Assembly: GCF_963966145.1 (NCBI RefSeq)
Contig: NC_091046.1
Span: 18,352,001 to 18,416,000 of the forward strand
DNA: 64,000 bases
DNA from: Tenebrio molitor
Taxonomy: Eukaryota; Arthropoda; Insecta; Coleoptera; Tenebrionidae
Direction of reading: 5' to 3'
A program made the position numbers and the translations under genes. Below the pieces are notes generated by a model. The model did no database searches, was not told the origin of the DNA, and was given only the letters and a program-made list of their open reading frames with translations. This document shows, piece after piece, positions 41,201-47,523 of the stretch (its first letter is position 1; each line of letters begins with the position of its first letter).

Positions 41201-44163
41201 TCTATTACAGTCGGAACGTTATGGATGTGGATTGAGGACTTGTATAGTTAAGTTGGCACTACCAGCAAAAGTAACTAGGCGCGCCAATAGGTTTATTGGA
41301 GTTTATGACAGATCTCACTAATGTACAGTTCATTCATAAGTTTTAAGCGACCTTGAGTTTGACAGTCCATATCCAAAACATTTCGAGTATACCTAGCACA
41401 CGTAAAATTTGAAATATACCTATCCTTTAAGTAGCAACATTTTTGCCCTGAAATCATGCTCTAATTAATGTATTCTAGTGCATTTTGTAGTGTTGAGTTA
41501 ATTTAATACAATTTAAAATCTCCCAATCTCGCTGGACGAAGTTTACCTACATCATACAATTTTCACCAAACCGAAATCTTTTTCCTTGTTACTGGACTGA
41601 CCATTGTGGATTAAATTTTCCTCATTCACATTTGTAGATGTACAGTGTGAACATAAAGTTTGGAACAAAATTCATAATAGCGTTATCTGATGTTTTTAAG
41701 AAAATCGCCCAGAGAGGTCGATTTTATTTCGAAAAATGCCATTCTGTGACGTGTAATTTGTTTAAATAACGTCATTGGTTTTTGCACAAAAAATTTTAAT
41801 TGGCCTCACAAACATCTTAACTAGTGATGGATAAATGACCGGTCATTTATTTTTGGTCAGAGTTGACCGGTCCTTGATCGGTCAATTACCAGTCATTATT
41901 GGTCAAAAAGTAGGAACTATAGGGCATTCATTTTAAATGTTGGGTAAAGTTGTAAACTCAAAACACCATAAATTACGAAAGCGGCAAATTTTCATTGTAT
42001 CGGTACCGTAAAGTAGGAATCCCTCTGTTCATATAAAACTGGTACCACATCGTACTTTCACCATCTTATCGACGAGCAAAAGAAAGAGACGTTAAAATAT
42101 CCACAAGTAAAAAAAAAATAAAACACATTTTGTGATCAGTGACCAAAAAAATGTAAAGAGATTGTTGATTTTAAATAATGTATTTAACAAATAAATGGTA
42201 ATTAGTAAAGTATCCATTACATGTACATATATTTTAAAGTAAGTAAGAAATAAATAATAAAATACGTAAACAAATAAAAAATTAATCGTCATCTGAATCA
42301 AATTCACTAGATGATTCACCAGTGTTGGCAACCAATATTAATGGTTCCACTTGGTCTTCTAAAAGTTGATCTCGATCCCACCATTCTTTAATTTTGGACC
42401 CGAATATATTGAACACAGTTTTAGATTCACTGAGTTTCGGACAAGTGTCAAAGTAGGCAAGTTTTATTTCAAAACCCAACATTTAAAACGAATGCCCTAT
42501 AGTTAAATATCACAAAATGATTCTTTTAATGTCAAGGATTATTTTAATACCAAATAATGGTTCTTTATTCCATTTTTTATAAGATTTATTGATCGATAAA
42601 TTATTGTTCTAAAATTGTGTAAGTGAGGTTAAGTTTGAATTGTTTGAAGTTATACATTGTTTTTTCTTTAACATGTTTGCTTGAATTTGAAATTTTTGTT
42701 AATTTAAAACGCTTTAAAACTTTCAACACAACTGTGTGTGTGTGTTTTCAGTTTTTTAGTTTCTTTTAAAATACTTAAACATTCGTTTAGAATTTAAAAA
42801 AGTAGGTAAGTATTTTATGAAAATAAAAATATATTGTAAGTCATGTTAAGAAGACACAAAAACGATTGAAAAACAAAAACCACTTCTTCCTAATAGATAA
42901 AAAGCTTAATAATCGTTTTCCACAATGATCTTTATTAAAATTTTAGATGTTTCATTGTCATAATTTACTTATTTATTGTTATAATCCATTTCTTTATTGT
43001 CAGCAGCTACGTAAATGAAGTCAGACAACCCAACATAACCTCATCTCATCAGTCAAACACTCAAACAGTCATCATATCCTATAATCTTCAACATTATAAG
43101 CAGGAAATGTAAATTTTAAAAATGAATGGTCAAATTCGTCAAGTCATTGACAATTATTGACCGGTCAAATGGGTCATTGTACCGGACCTCACAACACTAA
43201 TCTTAACAATAAAATTTAACACAAATGTTGAAATTGCCCCCCGCCAATCATTTGGCACTCATCGACACGAGTGTAAACACTCTGTACACTACGCTCAATA
43301 ATGTCAGGGCTGATTTGTTCCATTTCAGCGCGAATTCTCTGTCGTAAATCTTCAAAATTGTTTAACCCTCCATTTTAAATAACCCCATAAAAAATACATT
43401 AAATATTAAATTACATTTTTGAAGTAAAATTTGTCGTTTTCTCAAAAAAATTGTTACGTAAGGTATCAATTTTTTTCATTCATCGTTTAGGTAATAGGAA
43501 GGTCTATCAGAAAGAGAAGAAAAAAGTATGAGTTGTCATTTAAAAAAATTGGCGTCGACGAAATTGTGCAGTGAAGTTATTTAAACCAATTGTACGTCAC
43601 AGGATTGCATTTTTCGAAATAAAATCGACCTGTCTGAGCGTTTTTCTTAAAAACATCACATAAGTCATTATGAATTTTGTTCCAAACTTTATGTTCCTTC
43701 TGTATACCTATTGTTTTAATTCGTGAACAGTGAAGTTATACAGGGTCATTATAAATGATTGTCCCATCACAGTTGCCATTGAAAACCCACACTAATTTTG
43801 GATATGCCGTCAGCCTCGCAACGTTAGACAAACTAGTAGATAGATTTCCAGTACCGCAGGTAGCGCCACCTATCGGCGATATCTAGTTTCACTCATGTTA
43901 TGATGAGGCTTGCGGCACATTCAACTACGTCACCAACGCCTACTGCGATGAGACAATCATTTATAATAACCTGTATATCTACATATGTGTGGTTCTAAGA
44001 AAATAATAATTATTAAATTTTATTTCGCAGTCGATCGGCAAAAAGGGCAACCTCTTATCCGATAGCCACAGAAGTGACACCTTTGGAGAGATCTCTAAGT
44101 TCTCGACGCTATCAGTTGCCAAAACCTACGCTTTCAACTATTGGAAATCATAGTTCCGGATAA
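12691..44163 (+). CDS. rdgB: Retinal degeneration B / PITPNM, membrane-associated phosphatidylinositol transfer protein (19 coding exons)
   Basis: Exons, read by eye with GT-AG borders: 12691-12768, 13355-13487, 13539-14000, 14050-14202, 14597-14789, 15162-15313, 20324-20416, 20482-20833, 20901-21064, 21117-21281, 25794-25979, 26033-26203, 26327-26455, 26861-27123, 27168-27422, 27483-27643, 27695-27875, 27931-28202, 44031-44163. They sum to 3696 nt, exactly 1231 codons plus stop, close to the roughly 1250 aa known for the family. Seen in order: PITP domain (aa 1-260), acidic linker with a FFAT motif (385-391), a lipase-like DSIGS box (613-617), DDHD domain (about 670-870), LNS2 domain (about 1000-1150) and a basic Ser/Arg tail. 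The family moves phosphatidylinositol and phosphatidic acid between ER and plasma membrane during phospholipase C signalling; in fly photoreceptors its loss causes degeneration. The start is the first ATG after an acceptor at 12623 and gives the family N-terminus MLIKEYRIPLP. Weakest junctions are the donors at 21065 (GTTCAT) and 25980 (GTTTGT). Confidence 0.96.
12871..13087. mobile_element. Foldback MITE in rdgB intron 1
   Basis: Arms gtcgaagtaaacttgac and ggcaacaaaa are mirrored at 12981-13065. Non-coding, about 217 bp, inside the 586-nt intron after the first coding exon. Confidence 0.65.
14597..15313 (+). CDS. rdgB: rdgB exons 5-6: acidic linker ending in a FFAT motif
   Basis: Exons 5 (14597-14789) and 6 (15162-15313) encode aa 276-390, a low-complexity Ser/Asp/Glu-rich linker with no fold I recognise. 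Exon 6 ends in SDSGSDEEFFDCE, and the next exon supplies D, giving EFFDCED. This fits the FFAT consensus EFFDAxE, with an acidic run just upstream, as known for rdgB/Nir proteins that bind the ER protein VAP. The motif would tether the protein at ER-plasma membrane contacts. It is divided by the 5-kb intron 6, so correct splicing is needed to complete it. Confidence 0.9.
15870..16160. repeat. Foldback repeat with attacgccc arms in rdgB intron 6
   Basis: The segment is rich in inverted gggcgtaat / attacgccc motifs. A compact hairpin lies at 16027-16105, with gggctaaagccctcgagc near its apex. Outer borders are not clear. Confidence 0.5.
16313..16709. mobile_element. MITE family F with nested repeat H
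   Basis: Ends gggtcattataaatgattgt / ataatttataatgaccctgt are shared with 31889-33673 and 43739-43975. Compared with the short copy at 43739, about 160 bp (16446-16609) is extra. That extra part matches 35424-35585 in reverse, showing a separate repeat H nested in F. Confidence 0.7.
16721..16917. repeat. Dispersed repeat, also at 25070-25250 and 28845-28906
   Basis: The run from attttcaaattctagtattt to gccataaacgactcc recurs in reverse at 25022-25250 (aaaaaacttccaatattaat) and as a short piece at 28845-28906 (ctcttaaagcactcgtagtt). No terminal inverted repeats identified. Confidence 0.6.
16926..17137. mobile_element. MITE family D, copy 2
   Basis: Same element as at 8029, with ends gtcgactcaagttgcaaaaa / ttttttgcaacttgagtcaa. 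It lies directly against the preceding dispersed repeat. Confidence 0.75.
17370..18255 (-). pseudogene. 5'-truncated non-LTR retrotransposon reverse transcriptase fragment
   Basis: Read on the minus strand in broken frames: PLLFIIFINDI, then SLLYADDLKIY with the catalytic YADD, then RRIENWCARNGIKLN, AMCFSRKTVP, VIKDLGLFLDSNLSFHEHYD and LPSLKTRRDCHKLCFLHK. These are the end of the RT domain and the C-terminal region of an I/Jockey-like LINE. Frameshifts join the pieces, so it is dead. The 3' end carries a short TAA/TTA run (about 17383-17403), as in the I clade. It lies antisense to rdgB in intron 6. Confidence 0.8.
18388..18672. mobile_element. MITE with ctgggtgccccaaaatt ends
   Basis: Inverted ends actgggtgccccaaaatt / aattttggggcacccagt have TA on both sides. 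About 285 bp, non-coding. Confidence 0.7.
18762..19438. mobile_element. 677-bp MITE with actatagttcattttttaat ends
   Basis: About 39-bp inverted ends (actatagttcattttttaat ... aaaaagtcaggca, and tgcctgactttttctacagc ... ctatagt). No reading frame of note inside. Confidence 0.7.
20324..21281 (+). CDS. rdgB: rdgB exons 7-10: central linker and lipase-like segment
   Basis: Exons 7 (20324-20416), 8 (20482-20833), 9 (20901-21064) and 10 (21117-21281) encode aa 391-648. Exon 8 begins the conserved core (TTVLLLVLHAGSVLD, then LRGAFESVIRQHYP). Exons 9 and 10 join as TYQ|EFLKSEEGQGFSGQV across a 52-nt intron (21065-21116) with donor GTTCAT; reading through it would give a stop, so the intron is required. 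Exon 10 carries VADSIGSILAYDALC, the GxSxG-like box of the DDHD phospholipase superfamily, here with Ala in place of the first Gly. Known family members act in lipid transfer, so enzymatic activity should not be assumed. Confidence 0.92.
21490..21985. mobile_element. MITE family R with nested MITE S
   Basis: Ends cagtcgatggacaaataaaa / cagttttatttgtccaccga belong to R, whose uninterrupted relative is at 50785-50985. A second element, 21657-21894, with ends acaaggtgtatttttaaaat / ttcaaaaacaccctgta, lies inside. Both non-coding. Confidence 0.7.
22007..22382. mobile_element. MITE with tagagctaaagtcaaaacga ends
   Basis: Ends tagagctaaagtcaaaacga / tcgttttgactttacctcta are inverted over about 31 bp; 376 bp in all. 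Located in rdgB intron 10, just left of the recombinase array. Confidence 0.65.
22651..25015. repeat. Head-to-tail array of three related units, the middle one carrying the recombinase
   Basis: Each unit opens with ggtggagtttttgagctacc (22651, 23016 with one change, 24726) and contains gataaaacgtcgtatatcac and cactcgtgcgcaagcgcact, then ends ataatatactatt. Unit 1 is 365 bp and unit 3 about 290 bp. Unit 2 is 1.71 kb because about 1.35 kb with the recombinase gene lies within it, after gacagctgtca and before a resumption at about 24551 (aattgaatgaaact). The junctions carry tatcttacag, which is also present just left of unit 1. This is what repeated integration of circular tyrosine-recombinase elements would leave, but that mechanism is inferred. 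Confidence 0.75.
23233..24412 (-). mobile_element. Crypton-type tyrosine recombinase gene (three exons)
   Basis: Exon 1 24412-24236 (MDVLPENIQLDVEV...) has a good donor GTAAGT. Exon 2 starts at 24172 (SRKYKSSSLWAQYSMLKAAL...), and exon 3 runs from about 23889 to the stop at 23233. The last shows the tyrosine recombinase set: Arg in AGGCRCDEL, His-x-x-Arg in GHAFRRSAATLL, Trp in GGWKSD and the nucleophile Tyr in VEGYVED. The upstream exons resemble the core-binding part of insect Crypton recombinases. AATAAA (minus) lies at 23180-23185. The exon 2/3 border is unresolved: the frame ending ...TFLLIK must move to LVAVVAIAGG, but the only phase-fitting introns are 28 or 37 nt, so there may be a small indel. 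The gene sits inside one unit of a head-to-tail repeat array within rdgB intron 10, on the opposite strand to rdgB. Confidence 0.8.
25302..25395. repeat. Short foldback repeat
   Basis: actcgttttataagggtatt and its near complement ccttataaaactcgt close a 94-bp hairpin with gcgcactcgtcc / gggactcgtgcgc inside. Confidence 0.6.
25794..27123 (+). CDS. rdgB: rdgB exons 11-14: DDHD domain
   Basis: Exons 11 (25794-25979), 12 (26033-26203), 13 (26327-26455) and 14 (26861-27123) encode aa 649-898. The family signatures FFMFGSPLALVLAYRK, VYNLFHPTDPVAARLEPLL and KRMDYALYCPEGL are in the correct order and supply the metal-ligand-like Asp and His residues that name the DDHD domain. The exon 11 donor (GTTTGT at 25980) is weak; it is chosen because the joined codon is Ser and other nearby donors lead to stops. 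The exon 14 donor is placed at 27124 (GTATAT) so that VKVK is followed by NVTANHRAND as in relatives. Confidence 0.92.
27168..28202 (+). CDS. rdgB: rdgB exons 15-18: LNS2 domain
   Basis: Exons 15 (27168-27422), 16 (27483-27643), 17 (27695-27875) and 18 (27931-28202) encode aa 899-1187. After RFMYGPLDMVTLTGEKVD, the lipin/Ned1/Smp2 (LNS2) core is clear: VVFSIDGSFTAS, then DPKVRAGAVDVVRHW, YITGRPDMQHRRVVSWLSQ, FPHGLVSFADGLS and IFIVGKASKK. The Asp-x-Asp/Asn catalytic pair of true lipin phosphatases is SIDGS here, so this is expected to be a phosphatidic-acid sensor as known for Nir proteins, not a phosphatase. Introns are only 60, 51 and 55 nt. Confidence 0.94.
29397..29839. mobile_element. MITE with ggccacacacagagggaaga ends
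   Basis: Left ggccacacacagagggaaga and right tcttccctctgtgtgtgtgg are inverted. 443 bp with a relatively GC-rich interior but no convincing protein. Terminal pattern suggests a hAT-like derivative, not proven. Confidence 0.6.
30126..31734. repeat. Long inverted repeat, two arms of about 360 bp
   Basis: Arm 30126-30491 (cagctggcgcaccc ... gtatcgttgcgctcac) is mirrored by 31375-31734 (gagctcaacgatac ... ggcagctgac). Arms share many matching blocks, such as cgtggaggggggtttgcacg and tgacgtgcaaacccccctcc. The 880-bp spacer holds no clear gene. In the rdgB transcript this would fold into a long imperfect dsRNA stem. Confidence 0.8.
31186..31220. repeat. Perfect 35-nt palindrome inside the long inverted repeat spacer
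   Basis: caaggcggtctctattt and its exact complement aaatagagaccgccttg meet with a single base between. The core atagagaccgccttg recurs at about 34983-34997. Confidence 0.75.
31889..33673. mobile_element. MITE family F copy expanded by three nested elements
   Basis: Outer ends tacagggtcattataaatga / tttataatgaccctgta. Within it lies 31964-33379 (ends caggtggggcatcgtatacg / gtatacgatgccccaccctg), itself containing MITE J at 32851-33075 (cactggcggccattaatttg / taatggccgccactg, TA outside). Next to it is foldback G at 33377-33534 (cagggtatttcccgagtgat / atcactcttgaaataccctg). No coding sequence was recognised. Confidence 0.75.
33719..34044. mobile_element. MITE carrying the C-terminal end of a mariner-type transposase
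   Basis: Inverted ends tacaggttattcacgagaat / ctcgtgaataaccctgta. On the minus strand 33853-33764 reads ...CRRCGCLEADGRHFEHLLH and stops; GRHFEHLL is the usual last motif of a widespread insect mariner-like transposase group. The element is therefore an internally deleted derivative. Confidence 0.65.
34336..34692. mobile_element. MITE family E, copy 2
   Basis: Reverse-oriented relative of 3425-3745 with ends tacaggttattctaaatgat / tttagaataaccctgta and the same interior (gtcagttttgtcgctgtcac). Confidence 0.75.
34821..35422. mobile_element. Repeat family I, full-length copy
   Basis: Ends attgggtgattcaaaataat ... ggataagtatggcaact and agttgccatacttatccaca ... atcacccaat are inverted over about 40 bp. 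602 bp, non-coding. Fragments lie at 2515 and 5431. Confidence 0.75.
35424..35585. repeat. Repeat family H
   Basis: caagtcgcaaaatgtagc ... tttttgcgacttgtag, about 160 bp, reverse relative of the segment nested in MITE F at 16446-16609. It abuts family I. Confidence 0.6.
35705..35820. mobile_element. 116-bp foldback MITE
   Basis: Arms cgtgcgatcgaataaaaaaa and tttttttattcgatcgcacg close a short hairpin just upstream of the Tc1 pseudogene. Confidence 0.7.
36126..36243. mobile_element. 118-bp foldback MITE within the Tc1 pseudogene
   Basis: aggcggccttacgctaaggc ... and gccttgatgtaaaggcggcc are inverted and extend through aacaattggcaacat. The transposase sequence is interrupted here. Confidence 0.65.
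36900..37714. mobile_element. PIF/Harbinger-like MITE with TTA target duplication
   Basis: Ends GGGCCATATCACACTGGGAC and GTCCCAATGAGATATGGCTC are flanked by TTA on both sides (36897-36899, 37715-37717). Removing the element restores a continuous transposase frame. A second internal inverted repeat lies at 36952-37014 and 37130-37194 (aagtgaattttatggtttta). TWA duplications are the hallmark of PIF/Harbinger. No transposase inside. Confidence 0.8.
38000..39017. mobile_element. Tc1-derived non-autonomous element, family AF copy 1
   Basis: MPQLSDLQKCVRLRDGVSI (from 38277) followed by AREINVDNV resembles a Tc1 N-terminal helix-turn-helix and then collapses. Inverted sequence gacaagtcaattcat / tgacttgtc lies at 38480 and 38885. 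The right end gtgtactctataattttgaa matches the element at 60822-61205. Left border uncertain. Confidence 0.55.
39015..39737. mobile_element. MITE family A copy split by another MITE
   Basis: Begins GTACTATGGCGGCCAAAAAA and resumes after 39617 with cgtagataacctgagg to the family interior. The intervening 39208-39617 has its own ends aaggactgtttaagttgg / aacttaaacagtcctt. The right end of A is missing. Confidence 0.65.
39907..40040. mobile_element. Foldback MITE family C, copy 1
   Basis: aggcccggtttattcacctt and aaggtgaataaaccgggcct, 134 bp, interior ctaccaatagcagattctaa. Copies at 46062-46170 and 46563-46697, and a fragment at 45356-45400. Confidence 0.8.
40240..40800. mobile_element. Second chain of family A-type MITEs sharing GTAC
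   Basis: A truncated family A end closes at GTAC 40328-40331. This GTAC is also the left border of a complete sister element with ends AATTACGGCCACGGAATTTT. That element closes at GTAC 40689-40692, which in turn starts a third end (tattgggagcatggaatttc) with no visible partner. Confidence 0.65.
41641..43704. mobile_element. Mariner-type element relic, interrupted by a hAT element
   Basis: About 130-bp inverted ends (tacagtgtgaacataaagtt ... aaatcgccc and mirror, 43569-43704). On the minus strand 43380-43233 reads LNNFEDLRQRIRAEMEQISP then VDECQMIGGGQFQHL, the C-terminal region of the same mariner-like transposase group as at 49325. A 1.38-kb hAT element sits just beyond it. Confidence 0.7.
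41822..43199. mobile_element. hAT element (1378 bp) with perfect 8-bp target duplication
   Basis: ATCTTAAC is repeated exactly at 41814-41821 and 43200-43207. Ends TAGTGATGGATAAATGACC and (reversed) TAGTGTTGTGAGGTCCGG, with many ccggtca motifs near both ends. Eight-base duplications and TAGTG ends are hAT characteristics. A 66-codon minus frame at 42482-42282 (FGSKIKEWWDRDQLLEDQ...) might be a transposase remnant but I do not recognise it. Confidence 0.8.
43739..43975. mobile_element. MITE family F, short uninterrupted copy
   Basis: Ends cagggtcattataaatgatt / atttataataacctgta, 237 bp, interior cgccacctatcggcgatat. Ends only 55 nt before the last rdgB exon. Confidence 0.75.
44031..44163 (+). 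CDS. rdgB: rdgB exon 19: C-terminal tail, 15.8 kb from exon 18
   Basis: The segment follows a clean acceptor (tatttcgcag). It completes a split Ser codon and encodes 44 residues starting SRSAKRATSYP, rich in Ser, Arg and Pro, to a TAA at 44161-44163. The phase fits exon 18 exactly and the total becomes divisible by three. Exon 18 ends in SFSRRR and this exon continues with SRSAKR, a continuous basic stretch like the C-terminal tail of relatives. No alternative terminal exon was seen directly after exon 18, although an unspliced transcript would terminate soon after the exon 18 donor and give a shorter isoform. Confidence 0.82.
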
Positions 44164-44600
44164 AGTAGCTCTTACTGAGCTTCAGAGTATACATATAGTA
44201 TTATAAATAACACTTTTAGATCTTGCCATTGTTTATATTTTTCTACCTTTAAACAGAAGAAATTATACTATGATTGAAAAATGTTGTTGTGGGCTGTTAT
44301 ATCGAAAGAAAGTATTTTTTGTAACATTGCTTTTCTGCTGCCGTTGCATACAATGAACAAGTGAAAAGATCATCGGTTATTATTATACTTACTTATTAGT
44401 TATTATTTAAAATGTGATTTTTAAGTGATTTAAAGGGAATATAATGTACTTAAAAGTTAATAATAATGATGAATCAGCTAATTAAAATAAAATATATCTA
44501 ACAAAAAGCTTGTTCATTGTTATAAGTGTGTTGTGTAAATAATTATCTATTGTAAAAAATATAGAAATAAATATGAAAAAAATATATTTTGAAAAAAGTA
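44164..44600 (+). other. rdgB: rdgB 3' UTR with two candidate poly(A) signals
   Basis: AT-rich sequence follows the stop codon. AATAAA hexamers at 44486-44491 and 44566-44571 are the plausible cleavage signals; A/T-rich sequence and a run of T follow the second. No transposon terminus is visible inside it. End position is an estimate. Confidence 0.55.
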
Positions 44601-45019
44601 ATGTTTTTATTTAAGAATATATTTATATGGCAAACTAAGTATTAATACTTCTTGAGTTAAAGTTTTATAGCGTGTAAAGCGACCTATTCATTTTACTGTA
44701 TCCCATAGCTGTAAGTGAATAAAATTTCAAGTGTAGAATCGAGTCATCAAGAATTTAGCAATGGGTACGTAAATAATAACGTAGATGAAAGTACGTTTTG
44801 TTGCTTACCTATTGTAAAATATGATTTGCTGAGCAGTAATACACCAACTCACTTATTTCTACGGACAGAACTACATAATAATTCTGAATTTTTAAAGGGA
44901 CGATAAAATTTTAGCGTCTTCTAAAATTTAAAATTGCAAGCCCCGATTGGTCATTGCTATGACAACTTAATTTAACTGACTTTAAAATTTAGAGGAGCAG
45001 TTACAGAATACGCCCCATA

Positions 45020-45156
45020 GGCCCGTATTCACCAACGCCAATTAAAGTTAACTGTAGGTTAAAATGTTTCGTTACCTTAGTTACCTATTGTTACAACAAT
45101 ATTTTCGTATATTTTAACCTACAGTTAACTTTAACTGGCGTTGGTGAATATGGGCC
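45020..45156. mobile_element. Foldback MITE (ggcccgtattcaccaacgcc)
   Basis: Near-perfect arms ggcccgtattcaccaacgcc ... gttaactgtaggttaaaat and complement, about 137 bp. Lies shortly downstream of rdgB. Confidence 0.75.
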
Positions 45157-45582
45157 ATAGTCACTTTATATTTTTCAAAAAAAGCTGAAATTTACATTTT
45201 AAAGTGAAGAACCTTTAGCAGTTTCAAAATCACCCAAAAATGTTTTACCGACAAATTTGCCATCAGTGGAACAATATTTTAAAACTATATCTTGATAAAC
45301 ACCATGAATACGTTTTATTTTCATTTTTTAATAATATTTGTTTCGGTGTTACATTTAGGCCCGATTTATTCACCTTCAAGTAACTTTAATCTAATTTATT
45401 GTGATGTATGTAAGTAGGTATGTACAACAGGTGTATCATTTAAAGTGGATACTAAGATAATTCTTGTTACACGTAGATGTTGGGTTATATTATCTATAAT
45501 AATTTACTAACAAACAAAAAAGATTAGACGAATTAAATTTTAATTCTCACGCACTTTCGTGGTGTGTATAGCACCGTGTGAG

Positions 45583-45777
45583 CAGTGGCGGCCCTGGGGT
45601 AAAGCGAGTGGAGCGGCCGCTCTAGGCGCCAAGTGGCACGGGGCGCCAAAAACCAATTTTTGAAAATGTTTGTATTTTATTATCAGAAATTGAATTATAA
45701 TTGATTTGAAGTTGTCGGCCAAAGGGCGCCGAAAGACAATCTCGCTCTTCCCTGATAAAGGGCTAGGGCCGCCGCTG
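45583..45777. mobile_element. 195-bp hAT-type MITE with perfect 8-bp target duplication
   Basis: CGTGTGAG occurs at 45575-45582 and 45778-45785. Ends CAGTGGCGGCCCTGG and CTAGGGCCGCCGCTG are inverted. GC-rich ends, AT-rich centre, no protein. Confidence 0.85.
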
Positions 45778-46061
45778 CGTGTGAGCAACAAGTACTGATT
45801 GAGTTGACAATAAATTCTGGTGATTTTTGGTGATTTTTATGTCATCTTCCAACAAGAAAACCATTTTATTAATAAAAGATTACAAAAACCAAGACGCTTA
45901 AATTTGAAATGTATACCAGCTGTCAATAATGTCAATAACACAAACCGAAATAGGTACAATTCAGTCTTGAAAATTTTATGTTAATTTTTTTATTGCCAAC
46001 TGAAACAGTTATTGTTGCTCACTCTGTATAATAGTATATTATTTTATTTGTTTTAGGCCCT

Positions 46062-46170
46062 GTTTATTCACAAGTAACTTTATTTGAACGGTAATTACCA
46101 ATAGCAGATTCTAAATCATAGCAACTACTGGCCAGATAAATTTACTTGAAGGTGAATAAACCGGGCCTTA
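46062..46170. mobile_element. Foldback MITE family C, copy 2
   Basis: taggccctgtttattcacaa ... ggtgaataaaccgggcctta. A deletion removes part of the left arm relative to 39907. Confidence 0.75.
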
Positions 46171-46562
46171 AAATAGTTCATTTAACTTACCTATAGTTTA
46201 TAATTTCGTACATAAGTTGCCCTAAAAGTGCGTGAGTTTATTTATAATTTTAAATGGAGCATCTGTATCCATCAATTCCTATAACCGTGATTGTATTGAG
46301 ATAAGTCAGTGCAAGCACATAGCAGAAAAAGCCGTTATAGATTGCAGAAATATAATTTTATGTAAAAAATATTTTAGTATGTTATACATGGGGAAAAAAT
46401 GAAGGGATTTCTTTCTGAGATTTTCAGTTTCATTTAAAAATATAATTTTTTGTTATCCTATATTCTCAGCAGTGTATCTGTGCCAAAAATATGTTGCTGT
46501 GAAATTGTAGATGAAGTTTAAGAGACTTACAACTTTTCACTTAATTGACATATTATATCTAT

Positions 46563-46697
46563 TTACGCCCAGTTTATACACCTTCAAGTAACTTTATTTG
46601 AACGGTAATTACCATGGATCTACCAATAGCAGATTCTAAATCATAGCAACTACTGGCCAGATAAATTTACTTGAAGGTGAATAAACCGGGCCTTAAA
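46563..46697. mobile_element. Foldback MITE family C, copy 3
   Basis: cgcccagtttatacacctt ... aaggtgaataaaccgggcct with the same interior as 39907. Ends about 45 nt before composite element B. Confidence 0.75.
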
Positions 46698-46740
46698 CTG
46701 CAATAATACATCTGTGAATAATAATTATCAGGATATAATA

Positions 46741-47170
46741 GTATATTATACGCCAAGGTAGAGAAGACATTTTTTTAAGCCGAGGTAGTTTATTCCCCGA
46801 GAAGCGAAGCTTCGAGGGGAATAAAGAAGCGAGGCTTAAAATTGTCTTCTCTAGCGTGGTGTATATATTATTTTTTTCACTACTAGATCCGTTAAAACCC
46901 TTTCTAATAATAATTATTAATTAAATTTGTTTGTCCGATGCGACGATCCGAGTTCTCATTTTTCAACGGTTGCTATGAAAATTGAAAATCGTCTGTCTAC
47001 GTTAACCAATAAAATCAAAGAAAATCTTTCGTTGCTAGGTGACGGCTGTTCATTATTGACCTTGGTTAATAATGAAAATTATTATTAACCTTGGGAGAGA
47101 AATTCTACTTCTGGGGTCGGTTCGAGAGTCAATAATGACGCCTTCTGAGACTAGTAGTGAAAAAAAGTTA
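46741..47170. mobile_element. Composite foldback MITE family B, copy 2 (reverse)
   Basis: Reverse complement of 4769-5197 over its whole length, from tatacgccaaggtagagaag to gagactagtagtgaaaa. The conservation of both halves in the same order argues that the two foldbacks move as one unit. Confidence 0.8.
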
Positions 47171-47523
47171 TTACTCATATCTCATTTTTCACATAAATCG
47201 GAAGTCAATAAAAACTTGTAAGCTTCGATAACTTCTTTTGTAGTACCTATGAATGATTTTTATTGTAGGTTGTGATAGATTGAAAAAAACCTGAATATAT
47301 GTATATTTCATTATTTATATGTATATAACTTTAAGGTAAAAAATGTTACAACAATAAAATGAAAGAAGGATATATTTTTTAAATTATTAACGCGTCCAAT
47401 TATGTCGATATATTGCTTAATTTATCAGTTTGCAGTACATCCTAGGGTATTTTTTGAAGGATTAAAATTGTTTACCGTTGATCGCTTGTTAATTTCAATA
47501 TTAATGAATTATTTTGTCTAAAA

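Larger units (their letters stand above)
28203..44030 (+). other. rdgB: Last intron of rdgB, 15.8 kb
   Basis: The donor gtaatt follows exon 18 and the acceptor tatttcgcag precedes exon 19. About 28.2-29.39 kb shows no recognised element apart from the repeat piece at 28845-28906. The remainder is mostly transposon-derived, as listed separately. No other coding exon of rdgB fits within it. Confidence 0.8.

Noticed and set aside
42282..42482. Minus-strand frame FGSKIKEWWDRDQLLEDQ...
   Set aside because: Possibly a transposase remnant of the hAT element, but no recognised motif; kept as a note in that element only.
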